26,413 bases of DNA from Chara braunii (Eukaryota > Streptophyta > Charophyceae > Charales > Characeae), in the NCBI GenBank assembly GCA_003427395.1, contig BFEA01000058.1:4073139-4099551 (forward strand). Direction: 5' to 3'. The position numbers and the translations under genes are program-made. A model generated the notes under the pieces. That model did no database searches and had not been told where the DNA came from. It was given only the letters and a program-made list of their open reading frames with translations. This document shows, in pieces, positions 1 to 9,525 of the stretch. Numbering within the stretch: the first letter of the stretch is position 1; the number at the start of each line of letters is the position of its first letter.

Positions 1-150
1 TAGCATAGCATAGCAGTAGCATAGCATAGCTACGTGCTATTTCATGTGCTATGTTTCGATCATACTTCCTATTATGCTTTGATGAGGCTTCCCATGTCGT
101 GTGCCATGTGCAGAACATAGCATAGCATAGCCTGGTATAGCATAGCTATG
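1..150. repeat. TAGCA pentamer repeat, two clusters
   Basis: Runs of the pentamer TAGCA/AGCAT occur at 1-30 and again around 117-150, separated by diverged copies (TGCTATG words). This is a simple-sequence repeat that continues off the left edge of the window. No coding signal was seen. Confidence 0.8.
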
Positions 151-611
151 TTGTGTAGCAGTTTTGATTTGCAGCAGAGCGCTCTAGATGTAAGGATGCA
201 TGATCGGCGTTTTGTCTGTACCCCTTGAAAGGCGCTAAGTGGAATCTTTCTTAAAACAAGTTTTTTCTTTTTCTTTTGGGAATCTGGGGTCCGAAATGTG
301 GAGGTAAGAGGAAGATGGTGTTGCCAAGCTGACATTGTTTCNTCTGTTGCAACATTTGTCGTTTTATAACCACCTGGACTCTTGTAGATGCGGCACAATA
401 AGAGACTGGAGTATTGAAAATACAGAATGGAAGGAAAAAAAAAGTAGAAATCCTGTTGTTGTGAATACTAACCTTGTGTGTCCTAGGATTTGTAACTGCA
501 GTGTGTAGTGTTTGTCCAATTGTTTATTGCAGATTTTGATTGATTATTGTCTTTTGTAGTCCGAGATTTTCTGTTATAACTTCTGATCTTGTGGCCGAGT
601 TATTCTGGGTA
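151..611. other. Unassigned AT-rich DNA
   Basis: This stretch holds no open frame with recognisable protein content, no RNA gene signature and no strong repeat. It has short A and T runs (about 258-276 and 433-443). I see nothing that can be named. Confidence 0.5.
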
Positions 612-1160
612 AAGTAGACCAGATACAGCTAGAGTAGACCAAATACAGATAAAGCAGGCAAGGTATGAATAGAGTAGACAACATATGGATAAATAAGATA
701 TGGATAAACTAGTAGACAACATATGGCCAACTAGTAGATAAGATATGGTTAATCCAGTAGATGACATGTGGATAACTATTAGATAAGATATGGATAAAGT
801 TGCGATAAACTAGTAGACAACGTATGGATAACTAGTCGGCGAGATATGGAAAACTAGTAGACAAGAAATGGATAAACTAGTATACAAGAAATGGATAAAC
901 TAGTATACAAGAAATGGATGAACTAGTATACAAGAAAACTAGTATACAAGAAATGGATAAACTAGTAGACAAGAGATGGATAAAAGTCGATTAGATATGG
1001 GTAAAGGTAGTAGTAGACAAGATATGGATGAGCTAGTAGACAACATATGAATAAACGAGACAGTATATGGATAATAGTAGATAAGATTTGAATAAAGTAG
1101 TAGACAAGATATGGACAAACTAGTAGACAAGATATGGGTAAAGTAGACAAGATATGCTTA
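612..1160. repeat. ~22-bp degenerate minisatellite (ACTAGTAGACAAGATATGG)
   Basis: About 550 bp of tandem degenerate units built from GGATAAACTAGTAGACAAG or close variants (ATATGG, AGAAATGG, ACATATGG endings). The copies at 860-960 are the most regular; those at 612-760 and 980-1150 are more diverged. Unit length wanders around 20-24 bp. Open frames crossing it are by-products of the repeat, not genes. Confidence 0.85.
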
Positions 1161-1520
1161 TCTTGAAGTTTTGAGGTGAGGATGAGGAAGTTGGTCGGTA
1201 CAGACAGAGAAAGGACTGCTCCTGCCTCGTTGCGCATGGAGGCTACCGGACGCTCAACAAGTGCTAATGCTGCTACAGTGGGTGGACATCATTGTAAAAA
1301 GGAGCTTGACGCTGTAGAGTCTGGCGGCCAGTGGCCGATTCAGGAGGGTATGGGGGGATGGCGGGGTGCAGACGTGGGACTTGGAGAAAGGAATGAGGGA
1401 AGGAATGAGGGAGAGTGGAGTAAACTAAGGAAAACAACGTTCTTCCCTGGAACACAATGGCTGCGGTCGTTATAGTTCCATTTGGATTGAAAATGGGACA
1501 AAATACAGGTAAAAGGACTC
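1161..1520. other. Unassigned region between minisatellites
   Basis: A plus-strand frame of 99 codons is open here (1176-1475) but shows no domain, no composition shift and no recognisable motif. A minus-strand frame overlaps it. I treat both as chance. Confidence 0.4.
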
Positions 1521-1523
1521 GGA

Positions 1524-1660
1524 GTTGTGTTTGGGGGAACAAGATATCTAGATTGGAGGTCGCCCTATGTACAGGTATAATGATGGGGTGTTTTGTTTGG
1601 GGGAACAAGTATCCGGACTGAAAGTTGCACTAGGTGTTGTGTTCGGGGGAACAAGGTAGA
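1524..1660 (+). repeat. Three copies of a GTTTGGGGGAACAAG motif
   Basis: The motif recurs at about 1524-1543, 1591-1609 and 1635-1655, each followed by a related stretch (ATATCTAGATTGGAGGT, TATCCGGACTGAAAGT, AGTATCCTCATTGAGGAG). It is a diverged short tandem repeat with 45-67 bp spacing. Confidence 0.6.
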
Positions 1661-1723
1661 AGTATCCTCATTGAGGAGTGCGAGTTGGAGGAAGGAAAGA
1701 GTGAGAGTGCAGTTGGCTGAATA

Positions 1724-1740
1724 ATATATATATATATATA
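1724..1740. repeat. (TA)n microsatellite
   Basis: A pure alternating AT run of 17 bases lies directly after GAATAA. Confidence 0.85.
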
Positions 1741-1748
1741 GTCAAACA

Positions 1749-1854
1749 GGACTGCCCGATGAACTGTAGGCAGAGAGGGAGAAGAGGACAACAAACGATG
1801 GGCTGCCCGGCAAACCGTGGNAGGCAGAGAGGGAGAAAAGGACAAGAAAACACG
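1749..1854 (+). repeat. ~52-54-bp imperfect tandem duplication
   Basis: The segment 1749-1800 (GGACTGCCCGATGAACTGTA, then GGCAGAGAGGGAGAAGAGGA) is repeated with changes at 1801-1854. An N at 1821 sits in the second copy at the position where the copies differ in length. Confidence 0.7.
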
Positions 1855-1861
1855 GGCGGTA

Positions 1862-2438
1862 ATGGACTGTTTCGTTGATGATTTGCTGACTCATCATGTG
1901 GCTGAACCCTCTACAGTATGCGGAGTCCCCTACCCGATGATACCGTCCATCATAATCCACCTTAACCCCAGTTGGTTGAGCATCAACAACTGCCTAACAA
2001 CTTNTACCCTGAGGTGGGCACCTACCACACACACCAGATGTAAGACTTCACAACTGCATGTTCACACCCTATCTAAGGCCATCCAGCAATGCCACAGCCA
2101 NAGAATGCACTCCAGACCCACCACTNGCATTANAGGCACAGCATGACCAAATAATGATGGCCCCGACCACTGCACCCTATCATAAGCCAGGAACCTCCTC
2201 CGGACNCAAAGAAAGGTTTGTNACAGCCAGAAAATACACAACAGANACACCGTTGGCATTAAAGGCACAGGATGGCCAAGCAGTGATGGCCCCGAGCACT
2301 GCCCCTCAACGTGATGGNGAATAATGTAGCAGGGAGCCAGCAANATCATATATATCGNCCTCNGTTTCTGTCCTTTTCTCCCTTTCTGTGTATGCCCCAC
2401 TGGGCAGTTCTCTATGGCGTGATGGACTGTTTCGTTGT
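1862..2438 (+). repeat. Shared ATGGACTGTTTCGTTG word bounding ~560 bp, with an internal 129-bp-spaced duplication
   Basis: ATGGACTGTTTCGTTG occurs near 1862 and again near 2422. Between them, a segment around 2126-2175 (GGCACAGCATGACC, then TGATGGCCCCGACCACTGC) recurs at about 2255-2305 with roughly 129-bp spacing. Several Ns fall here, so fine detail is unreliable. Minus-strand frames here are low complexity and I do not call a gene. Confidence 0.5.
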
Positions 2439-2536
2439 ATATATATTTATGGAAAGATATAGTCTGTGGAAGTGCCAGATGTATGGGTGACAGTAGGAGA
2501 GAGGGAAAAGAAATGTAGCCCGTTTGGTTGGTAAAC

Positions 2537-2539
<3 letters not shown>

Positions 2540-2628
<89 letters not shown>

Positions 2629-2629
2629 N

Positions 2630-2680
<51 letters not shown>
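2540..2680. repeat. Compound (GT)n(GA)n microsatellite
   Basis: A (GT)n run of about 60 bp (2540-2600) passes directly into a (GA)n run of about 80 bp (2601-2679), interrupted once at an N (2629). Such tracts are slippage-prone, and their length in the assembly may be inaccurate. Confidence 0.95.
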
Positions 2681-2681
<1 letters not shown>

Positions 2682-3168
2682 ATAGCAGTTGAGAATTAGA
2701 GTTCAAAAGGGAAAGGAACCATCGATGGAAGTCAATGTTGGCACTGGTTTACTACTCCTGACTGTGTACAATACAGTAAGTACAGTATATGTTCTTTTTT
2801 AATTTCTGTGTGTTTCCCATCTCTCAAGGCTGTTAAACCACCCCTTACCTTGGAGCCTCTTTTTCCTGATGTGGATTTCCCCTGTGCTTGAAAAAAGACC
2901 GAACTGCCATGGGTGCGTGTTCTTTTTTTTTTTGGCTGGTGACACCAGCCATTTTGGCCCGGTAGCACTGTTCATCAGAAGAACCCAGTGGTATATGGAC
3001 TCGTCAGAAACAATGTGTGTGAGAGGTACCGGTGGTTGAAAGGAAGTAAATCAATCTGTGCGTATGACCTGTTCTGTTGACTTTTTGGAGTGGACTTTGG
3101 CCGTTTGGAAATTGTGAGGTTACCTCTTTCTTTAGCCTTGCCCTCCATGGAGATATACCCACGCTGAT
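2681..3168. other. Unassigned region
   Basis: No recognisable coding sequence. A minus-strand frame of 78 codons (2732-2968) has no domain signature. Short T-runs occur near 2794 and 2922. Confidence 0.4.
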
Positions 3169-3169
3169 G

Positions 3170-3183
3170 TTTTTTTTTTTTTT

Positions 3184-3225
<42 letters not shown>
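3170..3225. repeat. Poly-T tract (56 nt, one C)
   Basis: A near-pure T run followed by AATTAATTAATAATTC. It may be the poly(A) tail of a minus-strand retroposed sequence or a simple expansion. No body of a retroposon was recognised on its right. Confidence 0.85.
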
Positions 3226-3229
<4 letters not shown>

Positions 3230-3570
3230 AATTAATAATTCTTATAGTAGTGAATGCTACTCCTATTGATGGTTTCCAGTTTCGGTGCCTAATTGTTTGT
3301 TCGTTCCCGTGCTTCTTTTGATTTTATGATTCTGAATAGTGTCCACTCGGATTCTCTTCCTTATCCCATCTATGGTTGCCTTGTCTATTTCAAACCTTTT
3401 CCTTTGGTTGGACAGGTACTACTATGCCTATGTTTATCTAGGGACTCCACCCATTTGCACTGATTGTTGATACCGGGAGCACAGCCTGTATGTCCCTTGC
3501 CGCTCTTGTCTGAAGTGCGGAACACATCAGGTACGCCGCGTTGTTTATAATCGTGCATGTGTGCATGCAT
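3226..3570. other. Unassigned region
   Basis: Mixed-composition DNA without a supported gene or repeat. Minus-strand frames crossing it are extended into the adjacent GT repeat and are low-complexity His/Thr translations. Confidence 0.4.
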
Positions 3571-3643
3571 GCGTTTGTACATGTGTGTGTGTGTGTGTGT
3601 GTGTGCATGTGTTTGCTCATTTTTGTGTGCGTGCGTTTGTGCA

Positions 3644-3676
<33 letters not shown>

Positions 3677-3713
3677 ATGTGTTTGTTCATTTTTGTGTGC
3701 ATGCGTTTGTGCA

Positions 3714-3753
<40 letters not shown>

Positions 3754-3800
3754 GGTGTTTGCATTTGTGCTTTTGTGTGTGCCCGTGCGTGTGTGCGAGC
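3555..3800 (+). repeat. GT-rich higher-order repeat, 70-bp unit
   Basis: Two clear 70-bp units start at 3605 and 3675. Each contains GCATGTGTTTG, a TCATTTTTGTGTGC spacer and GTGCATGTTTGTG leading into a pure (GT)n block. Degenerate GT-rich sequence flanks both sides. Open frames on both strands (Cys/Val-rich or His/Thr-rich) are by-products of the repeat. Confidence 0.85.
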
Positions 3801-3915
3801 ATGTGCACGTTTGTTCATGTCTGTCGGTGTGTATGTGCATGTGTGCGCTCTTTCCTGGAACTTGCGGTGGATGCTGCTTTCTTTCTTTCCTGGAAGACAA
3901 ACAACCTCACTCGAC

Positions 3916-4095
3916 ACTTGGCTGCATAAAATCACAGCAGCGCTTCTGCAGCAAGTTCGAATGACAATTTTGTTGACACCTTGCTGCCGCTGGACTTCTA
4001 TACTNACTTGGCTGCATAAAATCACAGCAGCGCTTCTGCAGCAAGTTCGAATGACAATTTTGTTGACACCTTGCTGCCGCTGGACTTCTATACTT
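3916..4095 (+). repeat. Perfect 90-bp tandem duplication
   Basis: Bases 3916-4004 recur without change at 4006-4094. Each unit starts with ACTTGGCTGCATAAAATCAC. The only difference is an N at 4005, exactly at the junction, so either a very recent duplication or an assembly join is possible. Confidence 0.92.
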
Positions 4096-4444
4096 CATTG
4101 GAGCTCACAATCTTGGAATTTTCCGGGAACTGGTACCTGCCTCTGCCTGCTGTGGTTGGCCTTTGATGCACGGTGTAGTTTCTCTGACTTTCGTGGGACT
4201 GTTATGTGCTCGATTGAGTTCACATTCAACGCTGCATCCACATGTCCCCATACACATATGCAATAACAGGAAGACTGAAGAGAGCAGATCCACACCAATC
4301 AATAATGAAAAATACACAGCGGAAGCGAACTCCAGAAATAGAATTAACAATTGTTTTCAATTTTTAAAATTTCCCCCTGCTCTCGCCACCTCAGTCAATA
4401 AACAACCCCGAGACTCTCAACCACGTTATTTACACCCCCGAACA

Positions 4445-4448
<4 letters not shown>
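4096..4448. other. Unassigned region
   Basis: No supported gene. Overlapping short frames exist on both strands without domain content. Confidence 0.4.

Positions 4449-4485
<37 letters not shown>
4449..4485. repeat. Poly-T tract (37 nt)
   Basis: An uninterrupted T run after CCCGAACAATCC. It could be the A-tail of a minus-strand retroposed copy whose body lies to the right (4486-4832). That body is not recognisable by eye. Confidence 0.85.
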
Positions 4486-4488
<3 letters not shown>

Positions 4489-4832
4489 AAAAAACAGGGC
4501 CTTATGGGAGTGACAGTCCGGTTCCTATTCCACCGGCAAGTCAAAGTATGATACATCACAGCAACCAACTCATGCGTCCTCCTGTCTGGCCGGAGGACCC
4601 CTGAACAGCATTGATTGCTCCACGTTGGGTGGAGGATTGACTGTCAGCTTGCCCAGAGTCGCTCTTCCCTCTCAGATCTACTGTTGCAGTCCTGCCAGAT
4701 TTATCTGTTATACCTAGAAAGAGTTCCTCCCGTGCTGTTCCCACCCATGCTGTCCCTCATCCCCATCCTGCCCTTACTTGCTGTGATTTCCTTAGATCCA
4801 GCTACTCTCCCCCATCCTTTGAGTTGTGTTGA
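4486..4832. other. Unassigned region between poly-T and telomere-like tract
   Basis: A minus-strand frame of 62 codons (4556-4744) is open and polar, with no motif I recognise. If the poly-T at 4449-4485 is an A-tail, this stretch would be a minus-strand retroposon body; that is inference only. Confidence 0.35.
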
Positions 4833-4860
4833 ACCCTAAACCCTAAACCCTAAACCCTAC
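4833..4860. repeat. Telomere-like (ACCCTAA)n tract, four units
   Basis: Three intact ACCCTAA units followed by ACCCTAC match the Arabidopsis-type plant telomere repeat (TTTAGGG on the minus strand). It lies about 350 bp past the stop codon of the minus-strand LINE reading frame, which is where a LINE 3' terminus could fall. It may be an interstitial telomeric tract or the tail of the LINE. Confidence 0.9.
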
Positions 4861-5209
4861 CCTTGTTTGGATGCTTTAAATAATAAGTTTTCCCCCCTTG
4901 CTTCCGCCTTCCAGTGATGTGTCGACCGGATCCCTCTGTATCCCCATACTGCCGTCACTTCTCTATGAGACCCTCCCCACTCTGCACCCTCTTTGATCCT
5001 GGCCCTCCTTCCCCCTTTTTTTTTTTCGATCTTCAATCGGCGGCACTTCCTGTTGGCTCGGATGATTCTTACTGACGAACACAGTTTCGCTCCCCTTTCT
5101 TCCTCCCGTGCTGGATTGTGGCGAACGGCTGAGGTGACAAGGCAGGTAGACCCTGTGGAAGCAGTCTCCTGCAACCTAATCCGGTGAAACCCCCTTTGAC
5201 CCCAACCCT

Positions 5210-6091
5210 TCAAGTCATAGTTGCTTCCTCCGTTGGTGACTGTTGCCGTACAATCCTATCCGGAATTGAGTTGTGCCAGTCCTTCCAGCTCACCCGGTCT
5301 TCCCGGATGTCGGCCACCCTACCGCTAATCAGCCAGTTCCTGTTAAATTTCGATCTCACTTTCTTTCGCTGCTCTTCGTCCTCGGGCCATTTCAGCTTAA
5401 TTCTCCTCCATCTGCACAATATCTCTGCTTGGATAATCGACTTGGACTCTTTCCATACCTTGTCCCTTGGATTTGATAGTCCTTCAATTGATCTGCTGCA
5501 TCTCTCCTTCCAGATCACCCATAGGGTCACCTTCCTGATGAGTTCAAACCAATTCGATTCCGCCCTCCGAGTCATCGTGGGGATGTTAGTGAGGAGTAGT
5601 TGGATGGGTTGTTCAGGGAAAGGGGAAGAGAAGAGGGAGTCCCACAGGGAAGAGGCTCTCGCCCAGTAGTCTGTCGCCTCCACACAGTGCAACAAGCAGT
5701 GAACTATGTCCTCTACCGCTCCTGCCGAGCAGACTGTACATAACTCCGAGCTATCCGGATTAGTAGCTTTACGCCTAGTGTGCAGCCATTGGTTCACTGG
5801 CCCCCCACTGCAGATTTCTGATCTTAACTGGTCTGATCTTGCATATTTTTTCCATGGGATCTGTTGAATTTTGTCGGCTTCCTGTCCCACCAGCTTTCGC
5901 CATCTGTTTAAGATAATGGGATCTGGGTCTTTGGTCTTCAGTGGTAGTCCGTATCCAAATTTAACGGTATAATCTTGAACCGGAGTTTTCGTTTTGACAC
6001 TCCGATTGCTGCCTGAGGTCCATGCCCACTCTTCCGGGTCAAATTCTAAGGCTCGGAACCCCCCCCGAACAATCCTGAACAGCTTTTCCAC
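5210..6091 (-). CDS. LINE ORF2 C-terminal fragment with zf-RVT zinc-binding domain
   Basis: This 293-residue open frame is the C-terminal end of a plant LINE reverse-transcriptase polyprotein. The region from about residue 75 to 150 matches the RT zinc-binding domain (zf-RVT family) that follows the reverse transcriptase in plant LINEs. It shows IPWKKYARSDQLRSE, then VNQWLHTRR, then C-x2-C followed by VEDIVHCLLHC and YW. The distal part (about 175-293) is Trp/Arg-rich and basic, with repeated W-x-x-R patterns. Full-length plant LINE ORF2 proteins usually exceed 1,000 residues and include an endonuclease and an RT core; neither is here. The start codon at 6091 is GTG and is only the first open position after a TGA, so it is not a genuine initiation site. 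The frame itself has no internal stop, which suggests a fairly young insertion or chance survival. Confidence 0.75.
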   Translation of the reverse strand: MEKLFRIVRGGFRALEFDPEEWAWTSGSNRSVKTKTPVQDYTVKFGYGLPLKTKDPDPIILNRWRKLVGQEADKIQQIPWKKYARSDQLRSEICSGGPVNQWLHTRRKATNPDSSELCTVCSAGAVEDIVHCLLHCVEATDYWARASSLWDSLFSSPFPEQPIQLLLTNIPTMTRRAESNWFELIRKVTLWVIWKERCSRSIEGLSNPRDKVWKESKSIIQAEILCRWRRIKLKWPEDEEQRKKVRSKFNRNWLISGRVADIREDRVSWKDWHNSIPDRIVRQQSPTEEATMT

Positions 6092-6098
6092 GAAGATT

Positions 6099-7460
6099 CA
6101 GGGAGATTCTTCTTCCTCGCATTCACACTGCCCCTGGCTATGGCGCCCAAGCAACCCTGTGCCATGTCAGGCCTGCAGGCAGTGCCGGCACCAGTACTCC
6201 CACTTCGGCTCCCAATTAGAGGGGTGCCTCATAGGAAGTACAGCTTCTGCAACTTGATAGGAGAGGTGGTCTTCAATCCTCGAGAAGAAGCAGATGATGA
6301 GCTGCCTAATGTGGCGATGGCAGCTTTCCCCAACCTCAGACAACACCTAGAGGCAAGTTGTCTTCAGTGCCCGAGGCTCAGGCTCAGCGCTATTGCTCCC
6401 TTTCAGTACAAGTGGCCCCAGCTATGGCCGCTATCTTCATCCACACCAGCAGGATGACGGGTGCCAGTCCAAAATTAGCACAGCACTGAAAACGTGTGAC
6501 ACGTCCCTCCCCAAAAACCAATGTGAAAAGAACCTGACATACTTCGAGGGTTCCCTACTTACCTCCCACGGCCTGTCTGCCCCTACACGTAAGACTCCCC
6601 AATAGGAATTTAAACCTACCTGAAACGACGTCCCCGCAGGTGGACCAAAAAGCAAGAAGTAAAACAGTCCCCCACAAACTAAAACTTCAAGAATTGCGAA
6701 AGTGTCACTCTTGGGACCAGGCTGAAAACAGGCTTAGGTAAGGGCCCAAAAAGAAGAGAATTACAAAAGTAATAAAGTATCCTATTTATTTTACAGCCCG
6801 CCGGGTAAACTGCAAAGTCATTGCATTCCTATACCCCTCCGGGGAGCGAGGACCCTAAGCTAGGAGCGTCCACGAGGAGACCGTCTAGACAACTGCCCTC
6901 TTTGCAGCCTCATGAAACAAGACAACTGATTTTGCAGGCTTGAGAAGTCCCTTCCTGGTAAACCACCAATCCTCTGGGTGAGGTTGNAACAAGGAACTTA
7001 AACCGCCAGTACTTGGCCCATACATGGGCCGCGGGCCTTACCTGTTAACGCGCCGCAACTTTTGCGGGTCGGGGAAGGCCCGGTCGTGCAATGGAGGAGG
7101 AGGTTGTTGGGCCCAGGGAAAGTTGCGAATGGACTGCAATATGGCCTCTTGGATTTCCGTGCATGTGGAAACATGCACGGACACTCTGTGCAGTGCCATA
7201 GAAAAGAAAAAGAAAGGAAACCTGTGAGAACGAGAAAAGAAAAACGAAGAGTAACGTTGGCATGCATCCGGAAGCAGTTTTGGCCTGAAGCACATGAGGT
7301 GAGCAATGCTTTGTTTTTTTCCTTTTTTTAGCAAGAGAGATTCCTGGCAGTTTCTCAGCTGACTCCCCGTGCGAAATGGGGAGAATCCAACTGCCTGCCA
7401 GGAAAGTAGTCTTTGCGGCACTTTCTTTCCGCTTTCGTTTAATTTTTCTCACAAAAAAAA
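6099..7460. other. Unassigned region without a recognisable gene
   Basis: The largest plus-strand frames (6140-6457 and 7062-7331) and minus-strand frames (7045-7611) show no domain I can name. A 105-codon frame at 6140-6457 has reasonable amino-acid diversity and might be a host exon or transposon remnant. Nothing in the sequence decides between these. One N lies at 6987. Confidence 0.35.
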
Positions 7461-7585
7461 AAGGAAAAAACGAGCATCTCGGCTGTGTCCCATGTGACAC
7501 AAGGGAAAACAGTATCCCCAGACTGTATCCTCCCACAGTTGCAGCCAGATACTGACGAATCCGAAGGGAGTAGTGTAGCCACCAT
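7461..7585 (+). repeat. Diverged direct repeat, copy A
   Basis: Contains TCCCATGTGACACAAGGGAA, then AGATACTGACGAATC, then AGTGTAGCCA. The same order of words appears about 740 bp downstream at 8200-8325 with many substitutions. Both copies are preceded by an A-rich run. They may be members of a dispersed family or remnants of the ends of one element. Confidence 0.7.
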
Positions 7586-8199
7586 TTGTTCCCCTCCTTT
7601 TTTCCTTGCAACTAAAACAATTTTTTTTTATCCTTCCCCTTAAGCAGCATTGGCCGTGGGGGGGAGGTCAATGGTCCGCTGCGCGCCGGATTTGGGGTCG
7701 AAGTTTTGTGGAGGGCCGGCGGATGAAGGCGATCCAGGGCGGGGGAGTGTGCAGAGGGCCGCGCGTACTGAAATGTTCACAGCATGCCATTAAACGAGTG
7801 GGCGTAGATGTGAGGGAATATCTTGAAGCCGCTGTCGTCGGTAAGCGGGCGGCCTTTTTTTCTTTTAGCATTTTCGTTTTTGGCGTGTCGTTTCCCGCTT
7901 TTCGTTTTTGCTTTTCTTTTTGTTTCGTGGTCGGCGTGTCGTTCCTCTTTTTTTTTTCTTATTTTTCTCGCTTTTTATTTTTTATTTTCTTTTTGTTTCC
8001 TGGTGGGTGTGTTGGTGGGTATGTCGTTTTGTCGTTTCGTTTTTTCTTTTTTTTGTTTCCCGGAGGGCGTGTTGTTTCCCGGTGGGCATGTAGTTTCCCG
8101 CTTTTTGGTTGCGGGCGTAGGCCGCACCGCCCGCACCGCGGACGCTACGCTAGTACATTTGGAGCACTTTCTCATTTCTGTTTTCTTTTTTTGCAGAAA
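7586..8199 (+). other. T-rich region between direct repeats; possible intron-like segment
   Basis: The plus strand from about 7850 to 8195 is extremely T-rich with few A residues. It begins after a GTAAGC at 7841 and ends in TTTCTTTTTTTGCAG at 8196, so it resembles an intron with a strong polypyrimidine tract. The flanking frame cannot be identified. A 211-codon open frame (7606-8241) crosses the region but is Phe-rich because of the T bias. Confidence 0.3.
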
Positions 8200-8325
8200 A
8201 AAGGGGAAAAAAAGCCAGATTCCCGGCTGCATCCCATGTGACACAAGGGAAACCACTATCCCGAGAATGCATCATCCCTCGCTTGCGGTCAGATACTGAT
8301 GAATCTGAGGGCAGTTGAGTAGCCA
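8200..8325 (+). repeat. Diverged direct repeat, copy B
   Basis: Second copy of the 7461-7585 sequence: TCCCATGTGACACAAGGGAA is exact, then AGATACTGATGAATCTGAGG and TTGAGTAGCCAAC in place of the copy A equivalents. Confidence 0.7.
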
Positions 8326-8488
8326 ACACGATCAAGTGGAGTATTTGTTTCGATCGGTTTCATATCTGATCCGTGGTCCACTGACTCGTCGAGAGAGAGA
8401 GAGGCCCAGTCTACTTAACTACACCCCCCCCCTCCCCAACACGATCAAGTGTAGTATCTGTTCCAATCAGTTTCATATCTGATCCACG
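8323..8488 (+). repeat. ~53-bp direct repeat spaced 113 bp
   Basis: CCAACACGATCAAGTG, then TTTCATATCTGATCC, occurs at 8323-8375 and again at 8436-8488. The spacer holds a short (GA)n and a C-run. The first copy abuts copy B of the larger direct repeat. Confidence 0.8.
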
Positions 8489-9481
8489 GCATCAGGACCC
8501 CTTTTAAAGAGGGGGGGGATAAAAACGTACGCACGCTCGTGCGGGCGATAGAGAGAAAGAGAGACAAAGGGAGACAAATAGATGCACGGAAAATGAGCGA
8601 TAGCGAACTTCAGAAACCAAGCAGCATCATACACATGTGACCAGATAGTCGAGACCTCGAACCAAAAGCAGAATTGCAACACGAGTTCCACCAAATAAGA
8701 ACACAGCAAAAGCTCATAAGTGACAATGTTGGAATAGTCTCATCATCGTCAACAAAGAACCAATGTCGACATCCTATCTGCACCCAGACTACTCATGGCA
8801 GATCCTATCTAGCCTAATCTACAATGCCGCTGGTGATGTCAACAGCTTCCCCGAAGTACGAGCAGATCTCAACCAATGCCGTTCGCTTCAAGCACCAGGT
8901 ATGTTGATCCCCCACTCACAGATGCCACGTGCACCCAAGGACCACCATGTGCCCCATCCAGCATACAGCAGCGCAGCTCGGCTATGGCTGCCTGCTCATC
9001 CAGCTCGCCCTTGAGCGTGTGAGCGCTGGCCAGCGTCTAGCTCAGCATGCGGCCAGGGCCCGAATGAGGAATGCGTGGGCAGGCACTTTATTAAATGGAA
9101 ATTGCCTGCCTGCTGCATGAAGCCTGGCTGCGCTGGGCCCTTCCTCAGAAGCTTCCGGTAGGCCGAGAGAGGTTGTGCCCCAGTCCAAATGAATCAGGCC
9201 TTGGGCCTCTGGTGGTTGCCCGTGTCCAACTGCCCTCGGCCTGTGTTCGGTCCATGTTGCGTACCTGGCCCAGGGCCTGCCTCAATTACATATGGAAAAA
9301 GGCAGCCTGGGCCTGGGTGCTCTCAACCAACTGGCGCTGCGCAACTGCCTGAAATTGCCCGGTTGCGCGGTGACCCCAAAAAGTAGGCCTGTAGGCCCTG
9401 GGTCGAGCCTGCCTTCACTTAGGGTGGCCGACTGTACAGAAAATAGGGCCCAATAGGCAGATCGAGGCCTTGAGCCTCGCA
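8489..9481 (-). repeat. Probable 3' LTR region of Element 1 (right end defined, left end not)
   Basis: On the minus strand, the Element 1 chromodomain frame stops at 9526 and is followed by a purine run GGAGGAAGGAA (9492-9482) and then TGCGAGGC, so an LTR beginning with TG at 9481 is the expected arrangement. The LTR extends leftward an unknown distance. I could not find its left end, nor a matching 5' LTR near or beyond 21874, so only the edge at 9481 is supported. Short plus-strand frames at 8763-9386 show no domains. Confidence 0.5.
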
Positions 9482-9492
9482 TTCCTTCCTCC
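9482..9492 (-). promoter_or_regulatory. Polypurine tract of Element 1
   Basis: The minus strand reads GGAGGAAGGAA directly before TGCGAGGC, the expected plus-strand priming site next to a 3' LTR. It lies about 35 bases after the chromodomain stop codon. Confidence 0.5.
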
Positions 9493-9525
9493 ATACTTCG
9501 ACAGTCCTCTGAGAAGTTCCATTAC

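Larger units (their letters stand above)
4833..6098 (-). mobile_element. 5'-truncated LINE (non-LTR retrotransposon)
   Basis: The minus strand carries the C-terminal end of a LINE second reading frame (5210-6091), about 350 bp of 3' non-coding sequence containing an A11 run (about 5016-5026 on the plus strand), and then a TTTAGGG-type tract. An in-frame TGA two codons upstream of the GTG at 6091 and the loss of any upstream RT or endonuclease sequence indicate 5' truncation near 6092-6100, the usual fate of target-primed reverse transcription. I found no target-site duplication at the proposed ends, so the boundaries are provisional. Confidence 0.6.

Noticed and set aside
3385-3900. 171-codon His/Thr-rich minus-strand frame
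   Set aside because: It is the translation of the GT-rich repeat on the opposite strand.
7545-7570. CTGACGAATCCGAAGG, another hammerhead-like core
   Set aside because: No stem between the two core words, and the matching repeat copy at 8290-8320 does not keep the GAA.
7606-8241. 211-codon Phe-rich plus-strand frame as a multi-span membrane protein
   Set aside because: The Phe content comes from T-runs, the region looks more like an intron, and no family motif is present.
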